DNA of 64,000 nucleotides from Lentinus brumalis (taxonomy: Eukaryota > Basidiomycota > Agaricomycetes > Polyporales > Polyporaceae). The notes under the pieces are model-generated. The model was not told where the DNA came from. It made no database searches and worked only from the letters and a program-made list of their open reading frames with translations. How positions within the stretch are numbered: position 1 is the stretch's first letter; each line of letters opens with the position of its first letter. The DNA lies in NCBI GenBank assembly GCA_001792895.1, contig MARA01000017.1, positions 682,001 to 746,000 of the forward strand, given 5' to 3'. This document shows, one piece after another, positions 48,979-60,890 of the stretch. The translations under genes were made by a program, and so were the position numbers.

Positions 48979-49295
48979 ATGTACTATGCTTCGTTCGATG
49001 CGGACGTGCTCGCCGGGCAGCTCGATGTTCAGACAATTCCTTGTCTCTTGCCGCCGGAGTAGATCATGTCCTGCGGCGAGTAATCTATTCTGTTCGCCGC
49101 TACATTGCACGGGATGCACGTCGGGGGATGCTTCGGCGATATCGAGCGAGGCGGCGGTACATTTGTGCCGTCAACGCGGCGACGTCCGGAGCCATGGCGG
49201 CCGCAATTCGCGTGAGAAGTGCTATTATTGAAGCCTGGAACGGAGGCGTTACGAGGTTAGATCTGGAGATGCAGCAGGCGCAGGCAGTGCGTTAA
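48979..49295 (+). other. Short coding-like stretch downstream of gene Y, copy A
   Basis: In A an 84-codon frame (49,041-49,295) opens after a frame break relative to the ATG at 48,979. Its C-terminal part reads MAAAIRVRSAIIEAWNGGV and ends QAQAVR. Copy B needs a frame change in the middle for the same residues. Function unknown. It may be a separate small gene or a lost C-terminal part of gene Y. Confidence 0.35.
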
Positions 49296-49329
49296 GCGAG
49301 GGCGACCCACAAAGGTCAACACGCCACGT

Positions 49330-51360
49330 CGACATACCTTGTCCTCCTGCCTTCCTTTCCCCTTCTTCCCTCTCCCCTTCCCTCCGTGCCCCCTCCTTGC
49401 GACCCTCCCCTCGCCCGTGCTCTGCTCGTTGCCTCCGCCACCTTCAACGCTATCCTCACCTTCGAGTCCTGGAACGTGAGGTCAGTACATGGTTGATGCA
49501 CAACACTTCGACGACGACACTCACCTCCTGCCCAGCTGCGCACACCCACCGTCACGGTGTCGTGCACTCTGCTGCTCACCGCGTGTCCCCGACACCGCTC
49601 GTTCAGCACGTCTCCGGCTCGAAGCTCTCAAATCGTCGACAAGGTACGTCCGGGCTTGAACGCATGCCATTCAGATCGAGGCCGACGAGACGCTGACGGA
49701 CGTGTGCTCTGCAGGCTGGCCGTGACCAGAGGTCTTCGCACTTGTGCTCTTCGGGCTTCGCTCAATGTTTTGCGTCGGCTCTCTTGCTCTGGAGCCAAAG
49801 GTCAGGGTCTCTGCATATGCGTCGGCTTCTGGATGATACTTACCTATTGTTGATGCGACAGGACGTCGTGGATGACTGCGGACACGATGACATGGGCACC
49901 TCAGCGACGTTTCACGACATCACGACGCCTCAGGTCGTAGCTGAACATATCAGGTCAGTACAGTCTGGCACTGCGGCTGAGGATGATGGCACTTACTCGA
50001 GCATATCCTAGAAGATCGACGCTGTCGTCACGACATGTTATGTCTCTCCCAGCATACGCACGGGATGTCGTGCACGCGGCCCTGATCTCGAAGGCGTCGG
50101 TGTCTCTGCGCCCCACACTCTCGGGTTTGCAATGCTTCTGTGAGTCATCGTCTTGTTCAAGTTCACTATGCGACATTGTCCTGAACATACGTCTGACAGG
50201 ATCCGAAGCTACCATCGCTCGACGACGTGCGCGGCAGCGGCACTGCTTCGCCTCGAGCGTGGCGTTGTGGAACGCCCTGTGTAGGCGGACATCGCGGACC
50301 TTCTGCACCATGATTCTATCGCCCGTCCTACTCCCGGCACACGCATCCACCTCGACGGCATCGTTCGGCACACCAGACACCACCGGATGATGCGCTCACG
50401 GCCGCTGACCGCATCCGGGACGTCGGCGACCGGTCGCTCAGGATCCGGTATGTATCAAGTCTGCGTGCCAACGCAAGGTCAGTTCTGTCGTGCTCGGGCA
50501 GGGTCATCCACTACGAGACTTACCCGCTGTTCGTCTGTCAGGTCTCGATGTCCGAGTCGCCGAGCTCGACCTGAAAGCAAGTCAGACTCGCCGGGTGCGG
50601 GTGCTCGACGTGAAGAGGTTGCATGGCCGCCCAGGATCGTTGAGGTAAGCCCGCTTTGCACCTTCATGTTTCCAGGGTGACGCCGCGCGTCGCGTCGGTC
50701 TGCGGGCCTCTCGAGCTCGATGCACCTTGCTCGAGCTCGCTGCGAGACTGCTTGCTGCCGTCCCGAGTCCTTCGCAGGGCGCTGGCGTGACGCGGGCGGC
50801 GACACTCGGGCTGTTGGACCCGCGTTCTCCACGCTGTCCTCCAGTCGACTTTCTCCCTGCCGTGTGCTTTACTCATCTACCTCTTCCAGCGCGTTTCCGG
50901 CACGATATGGCCGCTCGCACGGCGCGCAAAATGTCTGGCACAAGAGAAAGAGGTCAGTCCGTCTGCTTTGGTGCCTCGAGAACGAATCTCACCGGATACT
51001 CGCCGACCAGTTCTCTGACACTCCCCGGAATCGTCAAGCTCGAGGCTTGGCACCGTGCAAGGCGGCTGGAATGCGCTCTACCAGGGCTTGAGTGTGGTTC
51101 TGGTCGAGTTTCGCAGCTCGAAGCCTTCGCGCGCTTTGCTGGTGCCGGCCTGGTTCAAGTCCGTCTTCTGGCCCGACGTCGGCTCCTTCTGCGTCATTCC
51201 GAGAGTCTGGAGAGACTGGTGAGTACCTCGGAGTCTCGCTTCCAGTCAGAAGCTGGCGCTCACGCTCGGGACAGAGACGTTGCGGATGCCTCTGGGCGCG
51301 CAGAGACTGCAGCTGGGGCTTAAGCGGGTCCTGACTCAAACGCGTCGTCTCGGGCGGGAT
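49330..51360 (+). other. Coding-like region Z, copy A (product unknown)
   Basis: Starts with a CT-rich tract (49,335-49,440), as region X does. Then comes a series of stretches with good splice signals: FNAILTFESWN before GTGAGG; a segment LRTPTVTVSCTLLLTACP ending QIVDK before GTACGT; IEADETLTDVCSA; a hydrophobic run FALVLFGLRSMFCVGSLALE; and DVVDDCGHDDMGTSATFHDI. Further on are VAELDLKASQTRRVRVLDVK and, near 51,060-51,220, GGWNALYQGLSVVLVEFRSS with VPAWFKSVFWPDVGSFCV. I recognise no family. Splice phases agree for the first three parts only. The region is convergent with the carrier of copy B. Confidence 0.38.
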
Positions 51361-51765
51361 TGCGGCGGTTGTGTCTGCGCATGTAGATAGCCTGATGACG
51401 GGCGCCTATTGTAGAAGGGCTGCGTCGCATCTTGAAGACCGCGTCGTCTGCCCGAGGGCTGCTGCACGGGGTCAGCACGGCGCCGTAGCACAAGCTGTAG
51501 TACGCACCTCTTAATGCATCCCTTTGCGAGCCATCAGAGCGTGTCTCCTGCCTCCTGCGTGATCTCCCTGCCGCATCCCTACCGTGTCCGTGTCCCTACC
51601 GCATCCCCATCCACTACTATCCACCCCCCTGTCCAGACTCCTCTACTGCTGGGCCTCGTGAGTCCGCCGTTTCTTCTCTGGCACTTGCGGGGCAGCACGC
51701 ACGTGGCCGTGGGACAACGAGATATATTCGCGGCCACCGACCCCAGGCTACAGTATGATGCACCC

Positions 51766-53496
51766 TCACGTCCGCGTCTTGTCGTCCCAACTGCGTGATT
51801 GTCAGAGCGATACGCGACTGCTTGCCAAAAATACTCACAGATCCATGAATAACTTCCAGAGCACCGAAAACATCAAACCCTGCAGACCGTTCGCGAGTAT
51901 ACGGTCTTCAGGCCACGACCGAACAACCCAAGCAGACCGTCCTGCGCGATAACAGCCTCCGCCGCCGCAAAGTACCCGATGCGCGTCTCGTGCACCTGCC
52001 GGTAGGTCTTCACAACGCGGAGCGAGTTGGACACGGAATCGGACACGACGGACGCGCAGAAGCCAATAAAGCTGCCGAAGCAGCTTCTCGACGAGGGTAT
52101 TCGGTTGCGGGAGCGCCTCGTCCAGGCCGTTGTAGGTCGCGAACCACGGGTAGTGTCCGACGAACGTCGCGGCAGCGGTGGCGAAGGCTCCATACCACAA
52201 CGTGCCGATGCCGTAGCGCTGATCTGCAGGACGTACGTCAACGACGATCAAGCCGGACTGGCGGATCGCGCACGCACCCTTGAGCGCAAGATAGGGAGCC
52301 CCGCCTTGCCGTCGGTCTGCATCGTCGTCTTGACGGTGTCGATGGGCGTGAGGATCATCCGGAAGGCGGCCGCAGCGAGGGACGCGAAGATCGTCTTCGC
52401 GAGCGCGGGCCAGTTCCGCATGTACTTGTTCCCCTTGAGCAGGGCGAGGATGCCAGCATTGGCCGCTGTGTCGCCGAAACGTGCGACGGGGCCTTGCACG
52501 AGCGCGGCTGTGAGACCCTGGTAGTAGCGGGTCCATCCGCCGTCCGCGTAGAGCGTCTTCGTCGCCTGCGTCATCGTCGTGCCGTAGCGGTATTGGTAGT
52601 TCATGATGGTGCGGAGGGGCATGAGGGTGAGTACTTGCAAAACCATGGCTGCGGCACCACTGAGGCCACCTCCCAGTGCCTTCTTGAGGGTTGCACCGAG
52701 GTCGAACTGGAGGAGGATCGGTTAGTGCTGTTCGCTGCAGATCATGCAGAGCTCGGAGCTGGAGAAGGTGCAGTGGGCAGGGGTCAAAGTGGGCGACTCT
52801 GACTGATTCTAAGGAGCAAAAGTCACTTTCTCGCCGCGCACACCGATATCATCGAGCTCCTCATGTAGGCGAGCTCGTCGACTCTTAATGCGACACACTT
52901 TATGTTTTCGACGATATTGGGCAGCAGGAGCGCATATATGCACCCAAAGCACTTATGTCGTGATATTGAAACGAGGACACGACACGGCGTCAGGCATTGG
53001 CAGCCGCGGTCAGGGAGAGGCTTCCAAATCTGCACCATCCGCCCATACGAAAGTCGCCAGCTAACGTCTGACTGGCGCGACTATCTGGTGAGATGGGTGG
53101 GGTTAAGTGACTTTCGTCACGAACGTCACTGCCCAACCCAACCCTGCACGCGTCCTGTTTCAAGCCGAGGCAAGTTCTTGGAGAGCAGTCGCCTCGATAG
53201 GTGCATGTATGCGCTAGTGACTAGCGCATACATGCACCTATCGAACCACACCTGGATATCGACCCCTCGTCCCACTTACCCAATCGCAGACATATAAAAT
53301 ACTCACATCTACATCATCCGAGTCGATGAACCCCTTGATGAATACCGCCGTGGCGAGTACGCCGAGCACGGTGAACACTGCGTACCGGCCAATCGTCCAC
53401 CATGTGCGCTGCTTCTGAATCTCGGGAGGTGGTGGGATTCACCTGCTTCCGCACGGTCTAAGAGGGTTCCCGCTCGTCGATGGGCCTGTCGGCCAT
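51766..53496 (-). pseudogene. Carrier gene, copy B, frameshifted pseudogene
   Basis: It matches copy A over all four exons but carries at least five small losses. Exon 1 has one base missing near 53,466 and one near 53,435, which stops the frame soon after MADRPIDERE. Exon 3 has one base missing near 52,217 (ATCAGCGC for ATCAAGCGC), two near 52,068, and one near 51,903. The losses are not all in homopolymers. The splice sites and the short last exon (LWDDKT) are kept. Intron 1 is 600 bp (52,707-53,306). The product would be truncated in the N-terminal segment. Confidence 0.82.
53194..53244. repeat. Perfect 25-bp inverted repeat (palindrome) in carrier intron 1, copy B
   Basis: The arms TCGATAGGTGCATGTATGCG... 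(53,194-53,218) and its exact reverse complement (53,220-53,244) are separated by one base. Only the right half resembles copies A and C, so the left half looks like a recent fold-back duplication. Confidence 0.92.
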
Positions 53497-53611
53497 GGTG
53501 GGAGGAGGGAAAGAGGGACGGCGGAGGCGTGGACATCGCTGACTGAGGCAAGCCTATATGTAACGACCGTCGACGTTACGATAGCGCAAGGCCGGTATCT
53601 CACACGTTCGG

Positions 53612-56600
53612 TAATGGCCGCGCTGTGGCGCCAGACGCGCGTCACCGATCGCGTCGTCCGCGCACTCGCACTCGCACTCGCACTCGCACTCGCACTCGTC
53701 TCTCGTCCAGGACAGAGCACGGCTGTCGCCCTCGCCCTCTCTCTCTCTGCGCGGCCTCTGCCTGCACGCCCTCTGCCCTGGCCTCGCGTCTCGCCGCCTC
53801 CGCTCAGGCTGCTGTCCCGTCCTCTGCAGCCATGCCCTGACGTCCCCTCCACTCTGTCTCTGCGCATCTTTCGCTCACTCCCTGCAAGTCTCGCCTCGCC
53901 TCGCCGCGCTGCCCTCTTCGCGCTCTTGCACGCCCGTGCGATACTCGGACGAGGCCACCCTTCAAGAGCATGGTACGTCGATCAAAGGTATGTCGCACTA
54001 TTGCATACCTCAGCTACGCGGGTCAGTCGCGGTACGTCGCCGTCCATCCCATTCTACCGCCCTCCCTGTGCGCATTTCGCGCTCGCCCGTACAAGGATCT
54101 CCCCTGCCAGCACTACCGTGCCTATATGCGTCCTGCGCTCGCCGTCCCTCGCGCACATAGAAGGACCCGGAGTGCACCATGGACACTCGCCTCGCCAGTG
54201 AGTCTCGCCCATCCCACCTCTTATGTGCGCGTCGCTGACTGGTCTCTTACAGTCCTCTTCGCGCCGCCGCCCGCGCGATGCTGCCACCCCGAACGACGCG
54301 TCCTTCTGTCTCCGCATGTCAAACACCCACTGCCTGGTCTGCGCACCTCCGCCGACGTTCAACTCAAGCCTACTCCGCCATCGCTCAGCGCTCAGGTGCC
54401 ACGCCGACAACACTCTCGCGTGCACCTAGTACTATCTCGAGTTCGACTCGAAGCGGCAAGACTCGCTCGACGGCGAAAGTGAGCAGAGCCCGGGTGCCTC
54501 AACGCGCTCTTACTGCCGCATCCCGGCTGCTCGTCCGCGAGATGAGCCCGAGGTGAGCTTCGCGTCGCCTGAGACTCAACGTCTCTTCACAGACACCGTC
54601 GCAACCGTCGCAGCCGTCGAATCTCACACAGAACTTGATGCACACAACGCGACATCGATGCCGTTGGGCGCAGCGGCCACCTGCGTGCGCGTTCGACGCG
54701 CATGTCAACAGCGCTGCACGAAGACGACAGGGCGACTCACCGATGCTTCCAGCCCAACGGCGACTCAGGTTGACCGGGACCCTGCCAGAACACGACGGTG
54801 CGTCATACAGTGTGCGAAGGCTCGACGGAGACTGACAACTTACCTGCAGAAGCACCGTGCTCGCTCTACGCTGAGCCCCAGTATGCGGACACGAGGTACG
54901 TCGGACGTACCCGTCGGACACGACGAGGCGCGTCCTTCCCGGAAGCCCGAGCAGCACATCGCCGCTAACTTCTTCTGTGCAGGCCGGCCTCGGGAAGACC
55001 GCGGCCGTCTCACCGAGGGTGCCAGCTAAGGACCCTGTCAAACGCGAAGGTGCGTCATGCTCTGCGCGAGATTCGACAAAGGCTTATCGCTCACCAACAG
55101 CAGTGTCGGCTCTTGCTCTGGGCCGCGTCCGTCCCCGCACAAGGTGAGCAGGAGCGAGTGACGACTCACGAGAGGGGTATGTTCGACGTACCGGCGGGCG
55201 GGTGCGACCGCTTGCTAGTCACGAAGTGCGACAGCGACGGGCTGTCGTGGAAGGATCGAGGTAGGTCTGCGGAGAGGTGAGTGCAGCGGACGAGTCGATG
55301 CGAGGGCTTACAGGACGACGTGCCGAGGACGGCCGCCTCGAGGAACACAGCCTGGACAGCGGACGGTCAGCTAGGATGCCGCATGCGAGGCCTGGGCAGC
55401 GGGAGGGCACGTACCAGTCGCGGGTATGATAGGAACGCGAGGCGGCGGCAGCGACGGTCTGCTCGAGCCTGCGTGGGGGCGAGGTGAGTGCACGAGCAGC
55501 GTGGACGCGCCGGCTACGCAGAACTCACCATCGGCGGACGATGTGGCGGGAGCGGTCGCCTTCGCAAGTGCGTATGACGGCCTGGATAGCGGACGTGAGC
55601 TCGGGTTCACGCAGCGGGAGAGCACGTACCGGCGACGACGAGAGTCACGGTCACGATGCAAGAGCGAGGCGGCGGCGACGTGGAGCGAGCAGAGGTCGAG
55701 TCGAGCCAGCGCGGCCCGTCACGCTCGTGAGGGGAGGAGAGAGGAGCGGGCAGACGGCGGGGCCACGCACGACGTGACGGTGGGTGCACAACTCATATGT
55801 GACCGTGCCATCCGCCGCCGCCCAGTCTTCTCGTCGCTTCGCACGCACGGACTTGCAGTGCCCTGGCCCCTCGGGAACCGGCGGGGATCCGCCATAACCT
55901 CCGTGCAGCTGAAGCGTGCTCTCACGCAGACGGTAGGCGATACCGTTCACTCGTACGATCGCAGGGTCCCGCCGCCGAACCTCGACCGCGCAGCCAATCC
56001 GCTCACCCGGAGGCAGAGCCCGGGCGAGAACACGCGTGCGTGTCGTGCTCTCCGTCCAGACCCTGAGTGTTCTTGCGGCCGCCGGCCACTGGCGGGGAAG
56101 GCGTTCCCTGGACCCTGGATGTCGGGCGGTGGCAGATGCGCGAGGCGGGCGTGCTTCGTGAGTTCTTGTCGGCACCGCGCTCGACTCTCGACTCGGCGGT
56201 CGACACAGGTTCCGTGTGGCCGCTTTGCACTCGTCCGGCGGGTCTGCCTGTTGTAGCTAGTTGTCTTGAATGCATTGGAGGCTCTTGGTCCAGCTGTTGT
56301 GCGGACTCGAGCACAGAACACGCAGCGCAGAGAACATGTGGTGTGCAGCATGCCTCGTGTCCATCCCGCTTGTCCGCCCTTCGAGGCTTCTATTTCCGCC
56401 CAACCTCGCCATCCAGGGTTTAGGAAGAGGGCCGCAACGTCGGCGATCGGTCGCACGGACGCCCACAAACACTTTCGGGCGGGAAGAGCGGGGACCTTGT
56501 CTCCATGGCTTCAGTGCATTGTCTCTGCTTCTCATGGGTGTCGTACTCCTCGGCCTTGTCTCCCCAGCCCAGTACTTATGTGCCTGTCCTGTGTATCTGT

Positions 56601-56635
56601 ACTTACTACCTAGCAGTCGTTTCGTGCAAAATAAA
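53612..56635 (+). other. Coding-like region X, copy B
   Basis: Homologous to 42,657-45,700, with the same CT-rich start and AATAAA at 56,630-56,635. The zinc-cluster-like segment is altered: the YCPAC part reads QHYRAYMRP, so the cysteines are lost. One frame of 276 codons (55,426-56,256) is open, but it crosses sites that look like introns in A and has no motif. Many indels against A are not multiples of three, so at least one copy is not coding in its present form. Confidence 0.38.
53662..53697. repeat. Hexamer microsatellite (GCACTC)6
   Basis: Six perfect units at the place where copy A has four. Confidence 0.9.
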
Positions 56636-57511
56636 CAGAGACCAGTGGAGCACTGAATTCTCGGTGTGCGTGCAACCTAGGATGGAACGATGATCTAGCT
56701 CTGTTATTGCACCGCGGCGGTGCCTCGCGCCCATCTCGCTTGCAAGCTTCGCACTCAGTATTTCTCACCTAACCTCTCTGCTGGCTTCTCAGAAAGGGGA
56801 ACAATGTTTCTGAGAGCGATCGAGCGCATGAGTGGTGCTTCTCCCGATCAGGCTTCCCTGTGACATGTACTATGCCGCTATCTCCGCCCAATGCAAAGGC
56901 TCATTGCAGTGAAGGTTCACTCAAATTGTGTCTATTATCTTGGTCAGAGGATGAATACTGATAGCCAAAGGTGGCTGAGGGTGCTGCATAAGTCTGAGCT
57001 TGAGGCTTGAGTTGTCACACGAAACTGCGCAGAGCGGAGGTTCGAGAAGACGAGAAGCTTTCATGAGGGTTCACCGCAGAATCGGAGCAGATGCGATCGA
57101 GGCTGTAGATATCAGCGGGTGCCTGTGCCGGATATGCTCTCCGCCAGCCGAATTTGTCTGCATTCTGAGTTGCTTTGCAGGCGAATAACTAATTACATGC
57201 ACCAGGAGAGCTTCCGTGGCTGAGTACGTCTTGGATGTGCCGGCTCGAAACCCGTGCCAGTCCCACGCTGGGCAACTCAGCTGGGAGACGCACATATCCC
57301 CCGCTGCTTCGTCCAGATTTGGGCAAAGGCGGCGTGCAACCGCTGCGGCCAATGGACTGCAAGCGGCGCTGTCTGCCGAAGCCGCCGCAAAGACACCATA
57401 CCAAGCTTGACAGCGTTGTGGAATTGCAGAAATACATCCGCTTGACCATTTGTCTACACGAATAAAAGCTCTACGCATATGCTACTCCCGCCGTTCACCC
57501 AGAGTTCCCCC

Positions 57512-58463
57512 ATGAGCTCATCTCAGTCTCCCTCTGAACCCGCCCCCGCCGACCCGTATGTGGTGCCCGAGATTCCGCCAGAGTACGAGAAGGAATGGCT
57601 GCGGCACAAGAGGAAGCGCGACCGACTTCGGAGCGAGCTCAGGTACAGGATGTGGTACAGGCTTTGTGAGTACGGCCGTCCGCGTTCCTCGTGCACCGCT
57701 GACTTTAGCAGACGAACTTACCGGCGTGTTCGACCCGTTCGGGATGCGCTGGACGAACAAGTTGTTCATGAGCGTCATCGTGGGGACCTATCGGTGCGGC
57801 ATGAGGGGCTGGCCGCCGGACATCCCCTTCCAGAACCTCGGCGACTTCGGGAAGACGGAACCGCTCGAGATCCTGGTGGGCCTGTGGCTCTCAGGCACGC
57901 TTCGCATCGTCAAACTCAGCGACGACGAGTGCGCACAAGCCGCGGCGGACCCCAAGAGCGTCCTCCCGAACACCACGCTGCAGCCCACTCCGCGACCGAG
58001 AGCGGAGACCCGGAGCGCGTCGTCCCACTCGTACTCCATCCCTTCGACTTCCACGAGCTGTCCAGCCGTCCGCGACCGGTACCTCTACCTCCACATCCAC
58101 TCCTCTAGTACTGACCACCACGACTCGGCCCCCGAAGCGCAAGCGCAAGCAGCGCTGCGATATCAAGCTCGCTCGTACCCGAAGCTTTATTACGGCCGTG
58201 GCGTGAAGAGCAGGGAGTATGTCTACGATGAGGAGAGCGGCGGCGAGTCGGAGCGAGACCCGAAGCGTTTTCGCGAGGCTCTCTCAGACGACTTTGTCGA
58301 GGAGTTCCCTGTTGAAGCCGCCGCCGAGGTCGAGGTTGAGGATGAGATCGAGGAGTCCACGGAACCGGAGCGCGAGGAGGCGGAGGCGATCGAGTCGGCG
58401 AGTGAGGGCTGCATGCTGGGCGAGGAGTCGGACGCTGCCGAGGTTGAGAGCGACGTCGAGTAG
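57512..58463 (+). CDS. Gene Y, copy B, open reading frame, unknown family
   Basis: Two exons (57512-57665, 57712-58463) sum to 301 residues. The N-terminus is Pro/Ser/Glu-rich (PYVVPEIPPEYEKEWLRHKR), followed by a basic helix. The core reads ELTGVFDPFGMRWTNKLFMS, then VGTYRCGMRGWPPDIPFQNL and PLEILVGLWLSGTLRIVKLSDDE. A long Ser/Pro/Thr-rich linker follows, then a strongly acidic C-terminal third (EVEVEDEIEESTEPEREEAE) ending at 58463. I know no function. The tryptophan-rich core followed by an acidic tail resembles lineage-specific genes I associate with polypores, but that is memory, not a match. An in-frame ATG 33 bases upstream (57479) is also possible. No membrane segment is present; a nuclear or cytosolic protein is likely. 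Confidence 0.72.
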
Positions 58464-58482
58464 AGCGTAGGAAACCGGAGGC

Positions 58483-58798
58483 ATGTACTATGCTTCGTTC
58501 GATGCGGACGTGCTCGCCGGGCAGCTCGATGTTCAGGACAATTCCTTGTCTCTTGCCGCCGGAGTAGATCATGTCCTGCGGCGAGTAATCTATTCTGTTC
58601 GCCGCTACATTGCACGGGATGCACGTCGGGGATGCTTCGGCGATATCGAGCGAGGCGGCGGTACATTTTGCCGTCAACGCGGCGACGTCCGGAGCCATGG
58701 CGGCCGCAATTCGCGTGAGAAGTGCTATTATTGAAGCCTGGAACGGAGGCGTTACGAGGTTAGATCTGGAGATGCAGCAGGCGCAGGCAGTGCGTTAA
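58483..58798 (+). other. Short coding-like stretch downstream of gene Y, copy B
   Basis: An 83-codon frame starts at 58,483 (MYYASFDADVLAGQLDVQDN). A second frame opening at 58,610 ends QAQAVR at 58,798 and contains DASAISSEAAVHFAVNAATS. The two together read like one protein with a frame break near 58,625. It lies 20 bp after gene Y, so it could be its lost C-terminus or a separate small gene. Confidence 0.35.
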
Positions 58799-58831
58799 GC
58801 GAGGGCGACCCACAAAGGTCAACACGCCACG

Positions 58832-60890
58832 TCGACATACCTTGTCCTCCTGCCTTCCTTCCCCGTTCTTCCCTCTCCCCTTCCCTCCGTGCCCTCTCTT
58901 TGCGACCCTCCCCTCGCCCGTGCTCTGCTCGTTGCCTCCGCGGCCTTCAACGCTATCCTCACCCTCGAGTCCTGGAACGTGAGGTCAGTACATGGTTGAT
59001 GCACAACACTTCGACGACGACACTCACCTCCTGCCCAGCTGCGCACACCCACCGCCACGGTGCCGTGCACTCTCTGCTGCTCACCGTGTGTCCCCGACAC
59101 CCGCTCGTTCAACACGTCTCCGGCTCGAAGCTCTTCAAATCGTCGACAAGGTACGTCCGGGCTTGAACGCATGCCATTCAGATCGAGGCCGACGAGACGC
59201 TGACGGACGTGTGCTCTGCAGGCTGGCCGTGACCAGAGGTTTGCACTTGTGCTCTTCGGCTTTGCACTTGTGCTCTTCGGGCTTCGCTCAATGTTTTGCG
59301 TCGGCTCTCTTGCTCTGGAGCCAACAGGTTAGGGTCTCTTCATATGCGTCGGCTTCCGGGATGATACTTACCTATTGTTGAAGCGACAGGACGTCGTGGA
59401 TGACTGCGGACACGATGACATGGGCACCTCAGCGACGTTTCACGACATCACGACGGCTCAGGTCGTAGGTGAACATATCGACGTCAGTACAGTCTGGCAC
59501 TCACTGTCGCGATGATGGCACTTACTCGAGCATATCCTGGTGAAGATCGACGCTGTCGGACAGCCAACACACACGCACGGGATGTCGTGCGTGCGGCCCT
59601 GATCTCCGAAGGCGTCGGTGTCTCTGCGCCCCATACTCTGGGTTTGCAATGCTTCTGTGAGTCATCTTCTCGTTCAAGTTCTACTCTGCGACGATTGTCC
59701 TGAATGCATGTCTGACAGGATCCGAAGCTACCATCGCTCGACGACGTGCACGGCAGCGGCACTGCTTCGCCTCGAGCGTGGCGTTGTGGAACGCCCTGTG
59801 TAGGCGGACATCGCGGACCTTCTGCACCATGATTCTATCGCCCGTCTACTCCCGGCACACGCATCCACCTCGACGGCATCGTTCGGCACACCAGACACCA
59901 CCGGATGATGCGCTCACGGCCGCTGACCGCATCCGGGACGTCGGCGACCGGTCGCTCAGGATCCGGTATGTATCAAGTCTGCGTGCCAACGCAAGGTCAG
60001 TTCTGTCGTGCTCGGGCAGGGTCATCCACTACGAGACTTACCCGCTGTTCGTCTGTCAGGTCTCGATGTCCGAGTCGCCGAGCTCGACCTGAAAGCAAGT
60101 CAGACTCGCCGGGTGCGGGTGCTCGACGTGAAGAGGTTGCATGGCCGCCCAGGATCGTTGAGGTAAGCCCGCTTTACACCTTCATGTTTCCAGGGTGACG
60201 CCGCGCGTCGCGTCGGTCTGCGGGCCTCTCGAGCTCGATGCACCTTGCTCGAGCTCGCTGCGAGACTGCTTGCTGCCGTCCCGAGTCCTTCGCAGGGCGC
60301 TGGCGTGACGCGACACTCGGGCTGTTGGACCCGCGTTCTCCACGCTGTCCTCCAGTCGACTTTCTCCCTGCCGTGTGCTTTACTCATCTACCTCTTCCAG
60401 CGCGTTTCCGGCACAACATGGCCGCTCGCACGGCGCGCAAAATGTCTGGCACAAGAGAAAGAGGTCAGTCCGTCTGCTTTGGTGCCTCGAGAACGAATCT
60501 CACCGGATACTCGCCGACCAGTTCGCAGACTCTGACACTCCCCGGAATCGTCAAGCTCGAGGCTTGGCACCGTGCAAGGTGGACTCCAAGGGCGTTCTGG
60601 TCGAGTTTCGCAGCTCGAAGCCTTCGCGCGCTTTGCTGGTGCCGGCCTGGTTCAAGTCCGTCTTCTGGCCCGACGTCGGCTCCTTCTGCGTCATTCCGAG
60701 AGTCTGGAGAGACTGGTGAGTACCTCGGAGTCTCGCTTCCAGTCAGAAGCTGGCGCTCACGCTCGGGACAGAGACGTTGCGGATGCCTCTGGGCGCGCAG
60801 AGACTGCAGCTGGGGCTTTAGAGCGGGTCCTGACTCAAACGCGTCGTCTCGGGCGGGATTGCGGCGGTTGTGTCTGCGTATGTAGATAGC
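58832..60890 (+). other. Coding-like region Z, copy B
   Basis: Homologous to 49,330-51,360 with the same CT-rich start. A 21-bp segment is doubled at 59,240-59,281. The coherent frame seen in A across the second intron is disturbed here by single-base differences. A good-looking stretch near 60,580-60,717 reads KVDSKGVLVEFRSSKPSRAL and ends VWRDW before a GTGAGT donor. The product is unknown. Confidence 0.36.
59240..59281. repeat. 21-bp tandem duplication inside region Z, copy B
   Basis: Two adjacent 21-bp units beginning TTTGCACTTGTGCTC that differ only in the last base. Copy A has a single unit. If the frame is used, it repeats seven residues of a hydrophobic run (FALVLFG). Confidence 0.88.

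Larger units (their letters stand above)
40100..51765. repeat. Tandem segmental unit, copy A (11.7 kb)
   Basis: The first complete copy of a direct tandem repeat. It starts at the 3' end of the carrier gene and ends where the next carrier gene begins. Alignment by eye to copy B shows long stretches near identity, for example 44,341-44,400 against 55,282-55,341 with a single difference. Copy A is longer than B by about 2.1 kb, explained by a 1,410-bp transposon (46,349-47,758) and about 700 bp extra in the carrier's first intron. Left of 40,100 only a few bases resemble the other copies, so the array border lies there. Confidence 0.93.

Noticed and set aside
51060..51220. GGWNALYQGL in region Z looks like the GGWTRYYQGL of the carrier
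   Set aside because: The similarity stops after ten residues and no carrier signature follows, so common origin is not supported.
55426..56256. A 276-codon plus-strand frame in copy B
   Set aside because: The matching frame in copy A is broken several times and the reading crosses likely splice sites. Arg/Ser/Ala-rich text of this kind is common by chance at high GC.
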